Positions 10,649-21,061 are shown, counted from the first letter of the stretch. The stretch: 64,000 nucleotides of DNA from Nocardioides okcheonensis (GCF_020991065.1 NZ_CP087710.1:558001-622000); one strand, 5' to 3'. Notes: generated from the letters alone by a model not told the origin. Program-made: numbers and translations.

Positions 10649-11170
10649 CCAAGCGTCCTCACGGTCTGGAGGAGCCGCTCGGACGGATCAATGCCCGGAG
10701 AGAGCAGGAGCCGTCCGGGAGCCCCCGCGTATTGATGAGTAGAGCGTGCCTCACCATACGCGCGCGCGGCCCGTCTCGGCACTGCCCAATGTCGCCCTGC
10801 CGCGCTCGGCGTGTCTCACGTGCGGTCACGACGTCGGGGGGCGGCGCTCGCTGCGCGCGCGGGCGTAGGGTTGACGGCCGAACGCCACCGACCCTCACCG
10901 TGCTCGTGCCTCACACACTGCAGTGCGCAGTCACAACGCGAGCTTGCGTCGCCGGCGCTCGCCCTCATGCCCCGACCGACTGGTCGGCATGACACCGATG
11001 GATGGTCGCCGGCGGACCAAGGTCCCGCTTCCCCATGAACCCCTTAGCTCGACGTCGAGATTGCCGTTCCGTGGGTTGAGCCCATCACCATCGGCGTCCC
11101 CTGTGACCATCTCTGGGTCCCACCCACGGACTCTGCGGCGGCCAGCGCAGGACGACGCGTCGAGGATCCC
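10649..11170. other. Intergenic region between divergent DUF11 and chemoreceptor genes
   Basis: About 520 bp with no convincing coding frame; open frames here have Arg/Pro-rich composition typical of shadows. It should hold the promoters of both flanking genes. I could not place -35/-10 boxes with confidence. Confidence 0.5.
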
Positions 11171-11182
11171 GGAGGAATCGTC

Positions 11183-12912
11183 GTGACCGCCCAGCTGACC
11201 CCACCCGCCATCCGCTCGGCCGCCATTCGCTTGGCCCCCACCGCCGCAGATGCGATCCGCCGCCTCCCGGGCGCGCCCACCCCCGACGCCCCGCCAGCCG
11301 AACGTCGGGGCCGCACGCCCGTTTCAAGGACCTGGCCACCTCGCGCAAGCTGCTGGCTGGATACCTCGTCGTGGTGCTGCTGATGATCGGGGTGGGCATC
11401 TTCGCCATTTCGTACCTCGGCACCGCCCAGGACCGCCTCGACGCGATGTACCGAGACAGCATGCAGGCGACGCTCTGGCTGGCGGACACCGAGCAGCAGA
11501 TGACGGCCATCACCGACTCGCTGCACGACGCCGCCCTCTCCGGGCGCGACGCGTCGGTGACCGACCTGGAGGCCACGATCGCGGAGAAGGACGCAGCCCT
11601 GGACGAGTCGTGGAAGCTCTACACCTCGACGGACATGAGGGGGCGTAAGGAGGCCCGCGACGCCTTCAACGCGGCGCTGGCCGACTGGCGCAGCGTCCGT
11701 GACGGCGAGCTGGTCCCGCTCATCGCGGCGGCGCGCACCGACGAGGTGATCACGACGCTGCAGAACAACATCGTCGGCCCCGAGGACGCGGCGGGCGCGG
11801 CCCTCGGCGACCTGGTCACGATCGAGACCGACGTCGCCCAGGCCACGATCGACGACGCGCGCACCGGCTACCACGGGGCGCGGAACCTCATCGTCGGCCT
11901 GCTGGTGGCGGCGACCCTGCTCGCGGTGGGACTGGCGGTCGGCCTCGCGCTCGCCCTCGGCCGGATGGTGGCGCGTCCGCTGCAGCGCACGGTGGAGGTG
12001 CTGGAGCAGGTGGCGGCGGGTCGTCTGGACGGTCGGCTGGCGGTGGAGTCCGCGGACGAGGTCGGCCGCATGAGCACGGCGCTGAACGGCGCCCTGACTA
12101 GGTTGTCGTCGGCGATGGGTCAGATGGACCACAACGCGCAGTCGTTGGCGTCGGCGTCGGAGGAGCTGTCGGCGGTGTCGGGTCAGATGAGTGGGTCGGC
12201 GTCGGAGTCGTCGTCGCAGGCGGGGCTGGTCTCGGCTGCTGCGGAGCAGGTGTCGCGGAACGTGCAGACGGTGGCGACGGGGACCGAGGAGATGTCGGCG
12301 TCGATCCGTGAGATCGCGCAGAACGCGTCGAATGCTGCGGGTGTGGCGGCGCAGGCGGTGGTGGTGGCGGAGTCGACGAACGCGACGGTGGCGAAGCTGG
12401 GTGATTCGTCGGCGGAGGTCGGGAACGTGATCAAGGTGATCAACTCGATCGCGGAGCAGACGAACCTGTTGGCGTTGAACGCGACGATCGAGGCGGCTCG
12501 TGCGGGTGAGGCGGGCAAGGGTTTCGCGGTGGTGGCCAACGAGGTCAAGGAGCTGGCGCAGGAGACGGGGAAGGCGACCGAGGACATCGGGCGTCGGATC
12601 GAGGCGATCCAGTCGGACACGGAGGCTGCGGTGGCGGCGATCGCTGAGATCGCGGAGATCATCGGTCAGATCAATGACACGCAGGCCACGATCGCGTCGG
12701 CGGTGGAGGAGCAGACGGCGACGACGAACGAGATGTCGCGGAACGTGGCGGAGGCGGCGACGGGGTCGAGTGACATCGCGGTGAACGTGACGGGTGTGGC
12801 GCGTAGTGCCTCGGACACGCAGGCGGCGGCGAACTCGACGTCGCAGGCGGCTGACGAGCTGGCCCGGATGGCGGCCGAGATGCGCACCCTCGTCGGCCAG
12901 TTCCAGTACTGA
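11183..12912 (+). CDS. Methyl-accepting chemotaxis protein, probable frameshift near the N-terminus
   Basis: The continuous frame is 11371-12912 (513 aa): a membrane segment, a four-helix sensor region to about residue 170, a second membrane segment, a HAMP domain (near [19 protein letters not shown]) and a long coiled-coil signalling domain whose hairpin tip carries [19 protein letters not shown]. In-frame sequence before 11371 still looks coding ([17 protein letters not shown]) but has no start codon. The only good start is GTG 11183 after GGAGG at 11171, which lies in another frame; the two frames would join if one base were missing near 11320-11324. I therefore annotate from 11183. The gene is a transducer coupling an extracellular cue to CheA/CheW; no other che genes are in the window, so it is an orphan receptor here. 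Confidence 0.85.
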
Positions 12913-13034
12913 GGGGCGCGGTCTGGCCCTCGCGCAGCGGATCCGATCTACGGGCGAGGGACTGTCGCGCAGGGGGTTGAAACCAACCGCTGGTCATCGA
13001 TCCGACCGATGCGCCGCAATCCTCCCCTGACACG

Positions 13035-13061
13035 GACCTCAGACCTCAGACCTCAGACCTC
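13035..13061. repeat. 7-bp tandem repeat
   Basis: GACCTCA is repeated three times and followed by a partial fourth copy, in the gap downstream of the chemoreceptor. The rest of 12913-13152 shows nothing I can name. Confidence 0.85.
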
Positions 13062-13152
13062 GCAGCCGATCTGCTGGGGAGATCAGACAGTGATCACCGC
13101 GACACCACCAGTGGCGGCACCCACACGACTGTGCCCATAGGCGACCCGCACA

Positions 13153-13835
13153 TCATCGGAACTTCGGTCGCCTCACACGACGGTGACCGAACGCAACGAG
13201 CCGATCGTCCGTATGGAAGCGCCCCGAGCACGTCACCAGGGTGAGCAGCCCGCCGGCGCGGCGCCTAAGTGGGCTAGACACCGCCGCCCGGGTTACCCGG
13301 AACCGCGTCGAGCACCCATTCGGCTGTGAAGGGCACGACAAGTGAGTCCCCTGCGGTATCCAGAACGCAGGTATAGATCAACTCGGCCGTCTCGACGATG
13401 ACCTCGTCCCCTGGAGCAAGGTCAGGCATGTTGTGCAGTGGGTTCGCCGTGGTTCACGCGGTGACCGGCCAGCACGTAGTTGCCACGACCTCCGGCTTCA
13501 GCGCCGTCGACGAGGCGTCCAAAGCCGGCCCCAGCTCGGCGTCGCTCGTTCCATCCAGCACCAGCACCGGCACGACGTACTCCGCACCGAAACAAGGAAT
13601 CCGAACGACCGCTGACACCAGGCCGTGCGACGTCTTGACGAGGGTCGCGGATCCCGGGCTGCGCCCTGACCATTCGCGGGTCGCCTGCTCGACAAGCGCA
13701 CGGTGTACGCTTCGAGACGAGACGTTGGTGCCCACACCTGCCATACGACGTGCCCCCCAGCATCAATCCCACGAGGATCGGCACGAGACCGACACGGCCT
13801 TGCCAGCGGCGCCCAAGCCCTTCGTCCTGCAGCAC
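13153..13835 (-). pseudogene. Decayed class-E-type sortase
   Basis: Fragments of a sortase closely resembling the intact gene at 53174-53890 occur in order but in different frames. They are a membrane anchor (RVGLVPILVGLML, from 13835), VWQVWAP matching GWQLWGT, then AVVRIPCFGAEYVVPVL, then GNYVLAGHRVNHGEP carrying the catalytic His, then GDEVIVETAELIYTCVLDTAGDS, and LLTLVTCSGRFHTDDRLVAFGH with the catalytic Cys and Arg, ending at TGA 13153-13155. At least four frame changes and an in-frame stop (after NPGGGV) separate them. All catalytic residues survive but cannot be joined in one chain, so this is a pseudogene unless the read is badly wrong. It lies near the first DUF11 gene, as the intact sortase lies beside the second. 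Confidence 0.82.
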
Positions 13836-14580
13836 CCGACGCCATCACTTCAGTTCGCGCTCCGGATGCGCCAAGACGTCGGGTTCTCATCCCGCCACGA
13901 TCGAGCAGACGCCGCCGACGACAAGCGAGACCGACAAGCCAGACGCCGACTGCTTCGACCTCGCCGCGGCCTGGTACGTCTACCGGAGCGGCATCCACCG
14001 CCCCACGATCGGTGAGCTTCGCGACGAGCGGCCGGCAGATCCTTCGACCCGCACCGGACGTCAGAGTGGACGCAGCGGGGTCCAGCACAACTGCCGACAC
14101 GTCGCAGACGCGGATCGGTCCTACCGGACCAGCGGCCTTGAGGACAACCGGTCGATGATCAAGGGCAACGCGGGACAGGACCGGCTCGTGGCCCATCTGT
14201 CGACCTGACACAGGATTGAGAGGACACGCGCGGCAGCGGCTCCGCAGAGTTTGGTCCGACCGCCCCGCAGGACGGTCGGCGCCACCATCATACAAGATAC
14301 AAGGCGAGAGGTGGTCCCTCAAAATGTTCACCGCAACAATCGCAGCCCGCATCGAACCGACGATCCGGCGCACTGGAACAGCCCCCGTAGCCAGCGCAGT
14401 GCCGTCCGAGCCACCACCGAGGTCACGACCGCACACACCACACCGTCGGCTGGGGTGTTGTGTCTCGAGCTGCCCCGCAGGAGCTCCCGCCCGGCACCTT
14501 CGCTCTAACATGCGCTTCAGACCGCCATCCGTCCAGCCCCGAACACGCCCACGCTCGGGAGCCTGCTAGGAGTGCCGCCA
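13836..14580. other. Long intergenic region, no recognised gene
   Basis: Open frames on both strands (for example 13750-14208 on the plus strand) have compositions I do not trust as coding and match nothing I know. It is probably decayed DNA plus the promoter of the GAF-ANTAR gene. Confidence 0.4.
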
Positions 14581-15405
14581 GTGGACCGCCTTACCTTCAA
14601 CCAGCAGTTGGCCGAGACCGCCCGACGCACCGCCGAAGCTAGCGACGGCGGGCACACTCTCGACCAGGCCGTGAACCTTCCCGTCGAGCTGATCCAACGG
14701 TGCTCGCTCGCCGGCATCGCCGTCATCCACTACAGCCACCGCTCGCATCAGCCACATCCGCTTGCCCACACCGCCGGCCCGGCCCGCCCCGCCCGCGACG
14801 AGAAGAACGACAGGCAGGCCGACGGGCAGGCCGACGGACGCGCACGAGACCACTCGGCACATCGAGCAGGCAGCATCGACAGCCCTGCCGTCAGCCACGA
14901 CGACGCCCGCCGCGTCGACAAGCTCCAGCACGAGCTACGCCAAGGTCCGCTCATCGAACTCCGCCACGACGACACCGTCATCAGCGGCGACGTCGAGGCC
15001 GACACCCGGTGGCCTCGCTGGGGCGCGCGGGTGGCCGTCGACTTCCGGATCCGGTCTGCCATGGCTTTCCGACTCTTCAGCGACGGTTGCAGCCTCGCTG
15101 CCCTCAGCCTCTACGCCGAGGAACCCGAGGCATTCACCCGCGATGACCTGGCCGACGGCCTCGCGATGGCCGCGCACACCGGCGTCACACTCGCGTCGGT
15201 CCTCGAGCTCGACCAGATGCACACCGCACTGCTCACCCGACGCGTCATCGGTGAGGCCGTCGGGATGCTCCGCGAAAGATTCGACCTCAGTTCCGATCAG
15301 GCCTTCGCCGTCCTCAAACGGCTCTCCTCCCACCAGAACGTCAAACTGGCACGCATCGCGGAGCAGATCGTCGAGACCGGCCACCTCCCGGACCCATCTG
15401 CCTGA
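14581..15405 (+). CDS. GAF-ANTAR transcription antitermination regulator
   Basis: GTG 14581 is chosen because TAGGAG lies 8 nt upstream (14567-14572); the GTG at 14572 would overlap that site. The N-terminus (DRLTFNQQLAETARRTAE) and the block from DKLQHELRQGPLIELRHDD to the LASVLELDQ helix form a GAF sensor domain. The C-terminus (LLTRRVIGEAVGMLRERFDLSSDQAFAVLKRLS) is an ANTAR RNA-binding domain, which in this family binds paired hairpins in nascent mRNA to prevent termination. Between CSLAGIAVIHYS and DKLQHEL lies about 45 residues of unusual Ala/Arg/Asp/Gln-rich sequence (near residues 50-98) not found in typical GAF domains. It may be an insertion or a locally frameshifted stretch. The ligand cannot be inferred. 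Confidence 0.85.
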   Translation: MDRLTFNQQLAETARRTAEASDGGHTLDQAVNLPVELIQRCSLAGIAVIHYSHRSHQPHPLAHTAGPARPARDEKNDRQADGQADGRARDHSAHRAGSIDSPAVSHDDARRVDKLQHELRQGPLIELRHDDTVISGDVEADTRWPRWGARVAVDFRIRSAMAFRLFSDGCSLAALSLYAEEPEAFTRDDLADGLAMAAHTGVTLASVLELDQMHTALLTRRVIGEAVGMLRERFDLSSDQAFAVLKRLSSHQNVKLARIAEQIVETGHLPDPSA

Positions 15406-15780
15406 GCGAGCCGTCTTCAGGCATCCGGCTCGCGATTGTTGCGTGTCGACCACCGGCAACACATACGACGCAGCCACCCTGCCCGACGTGAAGGCGACCC
15501 CGACCGTCAAGGGGGAATCGAGGGCCGAGGTCTGTACTTGCCCCGGGCAAGAGACTGTGACCGGGTCGACTTGGCGAAACCGGCACATCTAAGTAGACGA
15601 GTCGGCAGTGGAAGCAGGCGTTCACGCCCACCAGCCTCGACCCTCACCCGCGCCGATCCCACGCCGCCCGCGCTCGCTTTCCTGCCCGCTGCGCCTGTGT
15701 CCAGGTGGTTGCCCAGCCGCGGGCATCGCGAGCAGCCCGCTGAAAGGTGGTGTGTTCCGAGGGCCGCAGGGCCCAGATCC

Positions 15781-16113
15781 TCACTCCGAGCGCTCTTGAC
15801 CGACACGATCGCTGAGCAGCCCCCCAGCGACAGCGACATGTCTCTCGCCTCCGAGTCCGTGGAGACGCGGCGGCTCAGCGCGTTCCCGAACCGAGCGCAT
15901 CGATCTTCCGCGACTTGGTGACATCCGCCACGCGCTCACACACCCATCGCACCACTCAACGGTCTCCCGCACCGTCGTTCGCTCCTCCGTCGTCATCCGT
16001 CGCAGTGCCTCGTCCGCTCGCCGTTCCGCGTCCGCCACCGCCAGGTCGCGCTCCGCGACTGCCGTCATGACCTCAACCGCCAACGCCTCCAACCGCCTGC
16101 TGCGGTCGAGCAT
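15781..16113 (-). CDS. Possible small helical protein, probably a remnant
   Basis: From ATG 16113 the frame begins MLDRSRRLEALAVEVMTAVA and continues with a regular Ala/Glu/Arg helix to about TVRETVEWCDG. That resembles small actinobacterial proteins of unknown function with a TVREAVEWC-type motif. After that motif the sequence turns Arg/Ser-rich and no longer looks coding, so the gene is probably truncated or frameshifted near 15930. The flanking DNA (15406-15780 and 16114-16919) holds nothing else I can support. Confidence 0.35.
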   Translation of the reverse strand: MLDRSRRLEALAVEVMTAVAERDLAVADAERRADEALRRMTTEERTTVRETVEWCDGCVSAWRMSPSRGRSMRSVRERAEPPRLHGLGGERHVAVAGGLLSDRVGQERSE

Positions 16114-16919
16114 CTCGGCCCGTCGCCTTCCCCGCGACTGTCCGCGCGTCGCGGCGGGCCGCCTGCCGCACCCCCTCGAGCACCCACGAATCGCCTCCAC
16201 ACCCCGACCTGACCGGCACACCTACGTCGCGCGCCCGCGCCGTGCGCCAAACTCGCTCAGACTTCACCCCAGCCAGCCACGTGCAACCTCAGAAGACCGA
16301 CTGCTCTCCCTTCGCTGGGACGTCGCCTGTTCGCGGGATCGGCGGCGTTGGGCCCCATGAAACAAACGATCAGTGTGCTTGACCGTCCCACCCCGAATGA
16401 CCGCGACCGCTCGTCCGCGGGCAGCGCCCCGCGCGATGCATGCAAGGGAGCCATTTGGTCTTTGCAGGGTGTGGGTACGCCCGGGGGACTCGATGTGTAG
16501 GAGATCCGCCGAATGGGCCACCGCCAGGGAACGCCGCCGAAAAGTCCATTGGACGAGTCTCAGCTAGTTCCGTCCCTCGGTGTCTGCGATCCGTCGGGCG
16601 TGGTCCACGAAGCTGCTTCCCACGTGAAAGGTCGCCGGTACGACTCTTGTCGAGGGCGGGCCGCACGCCGCAGAATCGGGCACCTCCGCCGGGTCCGCCG
16701 TACCGACGTGGCGCTGGTCGACGGCACTGCCGACCGCGCGGCGCCACGAGAATTGGCCTGCGGACCCGTGGCGTCGACCGCGCGGGCAGGCCGCAGAATG
16801 GTCGAGAGGCGAGGTCTCCGCCGATGCGCTCGACGTTGGAGACGCGAGACTTCATGGCTCGCGTCTGCTCGGCAACGACCCCTGCTTGAGGAGTCGCCGG
16901 CGGTGATGAGCGTTCGGCA

Positions 16920-17450
16920 CTACCCGGCGGCCGAGAGCAGAGTGGCCAGCTCACCCGCGGTCCTACGGACTTGGACGATCATCAGCGAGAGGCTCACGTC
17001 CTCGGCGGTAACTGACAGCAGTAGGGTGCCGTGCCCATGGACTGGGGCTCCGCGGACCACGGTGCGAGACCGGCCGCCGATGAACTGGACGATCTCGATC
17101 TCCTCGACCGCTGAGTGGCGGGCGGTGGTCAGGCTTGCGCTCGCCGCTACGAGATCGCACGTGAGCCGGGCAATTGGGTCGAGGTCGTGGTCGGCCAGGC
17201 CGCGGGCGGCCAGCGGCCGCCCGTCAGGCATACACAACAGCACGGACGGGGTGGCGCCGAGGCGATCGGCTAGTGAGTCGATGTGGAACTGCCACAAGCG
17301 GTCGAAGCGTGCAATGACGGGATCGGGAGCGGTGGGCACATACGCCTCCCCGACCGGGCCGGGCTGATCTTCGGTGCGTTCGGGCCCGTGTCCCCTCACC
17401 CGAGCGTGATCGTGCGGACAAGCATCCACGTGCAAGGTATCGACTGTCAT
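16920..17450 (-). CDS. Roadblock/LC7 (MglB-like) domain protein
   Basis: From ATG 17450 (MTVDTLHVDACPHDHAR) the protein is 176 aa; the frame stays open upstream, but that part reads as noncoding. The C-terminal two thirds, from FDRLWQFHIDSLADRLGATP through VLLCMPDGRPLAARGL to the DVSLSLMIVQVRR strand and helix, has the alternating pattern of a Roadblock/LC7 fold. In actinobacteria such proteins commonly regulate small GTPases in conservon-type operons with a histidine-kinase-like partner, a DUF742 protein and a Ras-like GTPase. None of those partners is adjacent, so this copy is isolated. No clear ribosome-binding site precedes ATG 17450, so the start is uncertain. Confidence 0.65.
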   Translation of the reverse strand: MTVDTLHVDACPHDHARVRGHGPERTEDQPGPVGEAYVPTAPDPVIARFDRLWQFHIDSLADRLGATPSVLLCMPDGRPLAARGLADHDLDPIARLTCDLVAASASLTTARHSAVEEIEIVQFIGGRSRTVVRGAPVHGHGTLLLSVTAEDVSLSLMIVQVRRTAGELATLLSAAG

Positions 17451-18229
17451 CGCGTCGCGACTGCTCGGCGCGCTCGCAGGCCCGGGGTCGGTGAGCGTAG
17501 GGCAGGCTGGCTCACGGCCCCTCGCTGGCGTGCCTGGTGCGGCAAGGGAGCCCTCTGGAGAACTCGGGCGGCGACGTCGGCGTCCCACCAAACTGACGAC
17601 CCCCTCTGCGGTCTGCGTTGCGTCTGCGCCCATTCCTACCCCCTGATATGTCCTAATGACCCCGCCGTCACAACGGAGTTCCGCGAGCTGCGCCAGGCAC
17701 TTCGGTTTGCCGGACGCGGTTCGGCAGTAGACGTCTGACCCAGCCCATGCTGAAGGAAGACGATGAGTCTTGTCCAAGGTTTGTCCACGGTTTCGGTTAA
17801 AATCTTGGATGCCCAAGCGAACTTGACACGGGGGAAGCGGCGTCGCCGGGCGAACTCGCCCGAGACCGACCGAACATCGCTGGCATGGGCTCCCCGCTCC
17901 GCTCGGCCGGTCATCGCTGTGACGTTGTCACCCAACCCGGGGCGCCGAAGCGGAGGTCGACGAAGTCGTTGGCCAACGCCAGCCTGATGCATGGAGATTG
18001 AGCTAGGTACGACAATGGCCGGGGGCGACATCCGTCGCGCCGATCCCGCATCGCCTCGGCTACCGCTTGGCGTCACAAGGTCCTCGAACGAGAGGTGATC
18101 GCACCTTCCGTCGGGATCGCCGGACACCACTTCAACTGTGAGAAGAATCAGGGGCTACCTGACCGGGGTCTGACCCTTGCTTACGACTGGCCGTGGTGCC
18201 TTGGCGTTGATCTGTCGGCCCCGGTCGGG
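17451..18229. other. Intergenic region upstream of the IS110 element
   Basis: No recognised gene. Open frames on the minus strand (17636-18130) have no family resemblance that I can see. The IS110 left end probably begins in the last 100 bases or so. Confidence 0.4.
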
Positions 18230-18292
18230 TGGCGATCAGCGCACACGCCGGCTGGCCGGGAGGGCGGTGACCGAATAGGGGCCTGATCGCCA
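18230..18292 (+). ncRNA. Inverted repeat upstream of the IS110 transposase, candidate bridge-RNA stem
   Basis: TGGCGATCAG (18230-18239) and CTGATCGCCA (18283-18292) are perfect 10-bp inverted arms around a GC-rich interior containing a second small palindrome (GCCGGCTGGCCGG). The element lies 80-140 bp before the transposase start. IS110-group elements encode their bridge RNA in the non-coding left end upstream of the transposase, so the position fits. That it is transcribed and guides recombination is inference. Confidence 0.4.
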
Positions 18293-18372
18293 AACCGACC
18301 TCATCACAGTCCTGTCCTACCCGCCCGACCAGCTGGCATCGACCACCCAGCAGGCAGACCGGAAGGGCAGCC

Positions 18373-19501
18373 ATGACCAGCATGACCGTCAAACCCGCCG
18401 AGCAGGTAGTGACCAGGCAGATCATCGTCGGCGTCGACACCCACAAGTACGTCCACGTTGCCATCGCACTGGACCAGCTCGGCACCCAACTCGCCGCGCA
18501 GCACGTCGCCGCCAATCGTGAGGGCTACGCACAACTAGAAGCGTGGGCTGCAGCGATGGCTGGCGACGGCCGCGTGAGCGCCTACGGCGTCGATGGCACG
18601 GGCAGCTACGGCGTCGGCCTGGCCAGCTTCCTGCGCCGCACCGGCCACCGCGTGATCGAGGTCAACCGTGGCGACCGCCGCAGCCGACGCAGCAACGGCA
18701 AGAGCGACACTCTCGACGCCGAGGCCGGTGCTCGTGCCGTGCTGGGCGGGCAGGCAGGCCAAGGCTGTCCCCAAGTCCGCCGACGGCGCAGCCGAGATGA
18801 TCCGGCAGACCAAAATCGCCCGCGACACCGCCCGCAAAGCCAAGACCAGCGCCATCATCACCTTGAAGGCACTCATCGTCACCGCACCCGCCGAGCTGCG
18901 CGAGCAACTTGCCGGCCTTTCCGACAAGGTCCTCATCGACAAGTGCGCCTCACTGCGACCAGGCGCGGTCACCTCACCGACCGCGAGCACCAAGCACTCA
19001 CTGCGCTCACTCGCCAAACGCTTCCAAGCGTTGGGAGCCAAGATCGGTGAGCACGACACGCTCCTCGACGACCTCACCCGCAACCACGCACCCACCCTGC
19101 GCCAAGGGCTCGGGATCGGGGCCGACACTGCCGCGGAGATGCTCATCGTCTTTGGGGACAACCCCGAGCGCGTTCACTCCGAGGCAGGCTTCGCCAAGCT
19201 CTGCGGCGCCAGCCCCATCCCGGCATCCTCCGGGATGACCAACCGTCACCGGCTCTCACGAGCCGGGCACCGAGAAGCGAACGCGGCGCTCTACCGGGCG
19301 GTGATCGTGCGGATGCGATTCCATCAGCCGACCATCGACGACGTCGCTCGCCGTACTACCGACGGACTGTCCAAACGCGACATCATCCGATGCCTCAAGC
19401 GCTACCTGGCGCGCGAGGTCTACCAAGCCGTCATGACCGACCACCGCGCACCACAAGACGCCACGAGCCCCAGGCCGCCGCGACGAAGTCTTGACCTATA
19501 G
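18373..19501 (+). pseudogene. IS110-family transposase, frameshifted
   Basis: The N-terminal RuvC-like DEDD domain is in one frame (18373 onward: IIVGVDTHKYVHVAIALDQ, TGHRVIEVNR, SDTLDAEAGARAVL) and the remainder in another (to 19501: AVPKSADGAAEMIRQTKIAR, and the C-terminal Tnp domain with GIGADTAAEMLIVFGDNPER and the serine region PASSGMTNRHRLSRAGHREA). The junction is in the G-rich run near 18745-18765, where the expected product reads GQAKAVPKS. Without the shift the protein would be a full-length transposase of about 375 aa with both catalytic domains. It is either a recent inactivation or one read error. IS110 elements lack conventional terminal inverted repeats, so the ends are not defined here. 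Confidence 0.85.
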
Positions 19502-19745
19502 GGGCGTCTGTGAACTGAGGCGACGCACCCCAGGGCCCGCCCGTTGGTCAAGGAACGGCGTTAGGGGGTTGGTTGATCCAGGTCGGCGGCAGCCCGCCTG
19601 CACAGACGTCTGCGCAAGACGTTCTCACAGTGTCTTGCCTCAGCCCGATCGTTACGAACTCAAAGTGCCCAAACTGGATCCTCGGTGGACAGTGGCCCGA
19701 TGCTCGGCAATGTGCGAGTCGTGATCACCCTCACCCACGGGAGGG
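19502..19745. other. Gap downstream of IS110
   Basis: No gene recognised. The IS110 right end should fall within the first part. Confidence 0.35.
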
Positions 19746-19955
19746 TTAGCGAGGTAGCGAAGTGCCCACTTTGGCCACCGTAGCTACGCGGCCATCTTGG
19801 TGATGGGCGAACAGCCAGGCGGGCCCCTCTCGCTCGGCAAGCTCAACCAGGTGTTCAACGGCGTCGGAAAGAGATTCGTGCACGTCGAACTGCTGTCGTC
19901 CGCGGCGGCACTCCCACTCCCCCTCGCTCGTCTCTATCGCCCTGAAGAACCACAT
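19746..19955 (-). CDS. Small conserved hypothetical protein (69 aa)
   Basis: The product starts MWFFRAIETSEGEWECRRG and continues QQFDVHESLSDAVEHLVELA, EREGPAWLFAHHQDGRVATV. A beta-strand, an amphipathic helix and a second strand ending in HxDGR are typical of short DUF2188-like actinobacterial proteins; the exact family is uncertain. The codon pattern is clearly coding, unlike the flanks. It is monocistronic and no partner is evident. Confidence 0.6.
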   Translation of the reverse strand: MWFFRAIETSEGEWECRRGRQQFDVHESLSDAVEHLVELAEREGPAWLFAHHQDGRVATVAKVGTSLPR

Positions 19956-20105
19956 TGCAGTAGCACATCACCGCCGGCGTCGCGGCGAAAGGGCCAGTCG
20001 GCCCCGTCACGCGGGACGAACGTCACCCCCGAGACGTCAGCAGTGTCGGCAAACCCCGACGAGTTATCGATGACGTCTGACGACTAACCCGCGTCGCCGT
20101 TCAGT

Positions 20106-20138
20106 GAGGGTCGCTGGAGGGTCGCTGGAGGGTCGCTG
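20106..20138. repeat. 11-bp tandem repeat, three copies
   Basis: GAGGGTCGCTG occurs three times in direct tandem with no mismatch, in the gap between the small ORF at 19746 and the receiver-like gene. No gene is seen in 19956-20447. Confidence 0.9.
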
Positions 20139-20447
20139 GTAACCCGAGGGTGGAGACCGTAGTGGAGCCAGTAGCGGCACCCGATAGGGATTTCAGAGAT
20201 CCAGCGCTGCAACCTCGTCAGGTCACCCTCATGGGGTACCACCTTCTGCGCTGTCACGGCCAATCGGTCCCGAATGCCCGGGTGCCGCAGGGGCCGGGGT
20301 CACCGCTCACTCGACCATAGGCCCCTCCTCTCTCGGCGTGGCGCGGGCGCAGCCCGCAGGCGCGAGCAGACCGCAGGCGCGAGCAGTGTTGTCCCACCCC
20401 GTCGGTGCCGTGCTCCCGAGCGCTCGGTACTTGACCCGGAGCTCGGG

Positions 20448-20749
20448 CTAGGTGCCGAGCTTGTGGAGCACGTCGCCAAGCCGGTCGGTTGGTTCGAGGA
20501 CCACTCTTTCGATCCCGCGCCGGTCTAGGACAGCAAGCACGCTTGGGAGGAAGGTGGCCTCCTCGCCCGGTTGGAAGGCGACCACTGCCAGACGCGGCCG
20601 CCGTTCGTCGCAGAGGGAATCGACTTGGTCTAGACCATGAGCCGTCGCGACGCACCTGATGCCGGCTCCCGTCGTTCAAGGAACCGTGTGAGGAGTTCAC
20701 TGATCAACTCACTCGACGTGACCACGATGACCGTCTTGTCGCCCGACAT
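20448..20749 (-). pseudogene. Short receiver-like protein, frameshifted
   Basis: ATG 20749 follows AAAGG and gives MSGDKTVIVVTSSELISELL, TRFLERREP, then stops at a TAG after 39 codons. From about 20675 another frame carries a good continuation: GAGIRCVATAHGLDQVDSL, CDERRPRLAVVAFQPGEEAT, FLPSVLAVLDRRGIERVVLE, ending at TAG 20448-20450. Together they make a protein of about 100 aa with the strand-helix rhythm of a truncated response-regulator receiver, but without an obvious phosphoacceptor aspartate. The intact gene at 38785-39105 shares the same plan (LTDLLTRFVDAEPGLRCLAA). One base shift near 20655-20675 separates the halves. Confidence 0.65.
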
Positions 20750-21061
20750 TGTCCCGCCTTTCTTCTTCGTCGCCCCCCCACGAGGTAGCACCCGCGCTTC
20801 CCGTTGGTCTTGGTGCTGGCAATCGCAGGATGCGACGCGACGTTGCAGTCTGTGTGACGACGCGGTACCAGGGGCGCCGTCGTTTGCGACGGGCCGGGCG
20901 TGGGGCGGCTGCTGCTGATGCTGTCGAATTGGGGGGTGGCATGGGCGGGTGTGGGTGCGGGCGGATGGGACATTGCGGCGTTGCGGGTGGCGATGCTCGG
21001 CCGCGCGCGTGGTCTGAAGGTTTGCATCACACATCCAAGGAGGGAGACGAGTCGGGGATAC
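20750..21061. other. Gap between the receiver-like gene and DUF6671
   Basis: About 310 bp. It is the promoter side of the broken receiver-like gene and the 3' side of the DUF6671 gene. I see no gene or clear terminator. Confidence 0.4.

Noticed and set aside
13498..14511. 337-codon minus-strand open frame
   Set aside because: Only a short part (near VWQVWAP) resembles the decayed sortase; the rest is Arg-rich with no family signal.
18740..18770. Programmed frameshift in the IS110 transposase
   Set aside because: IS110 elements normally use one continuous frame; I see no slippery heptamer with a stimulatory structure, so mutation or read error is simpler.
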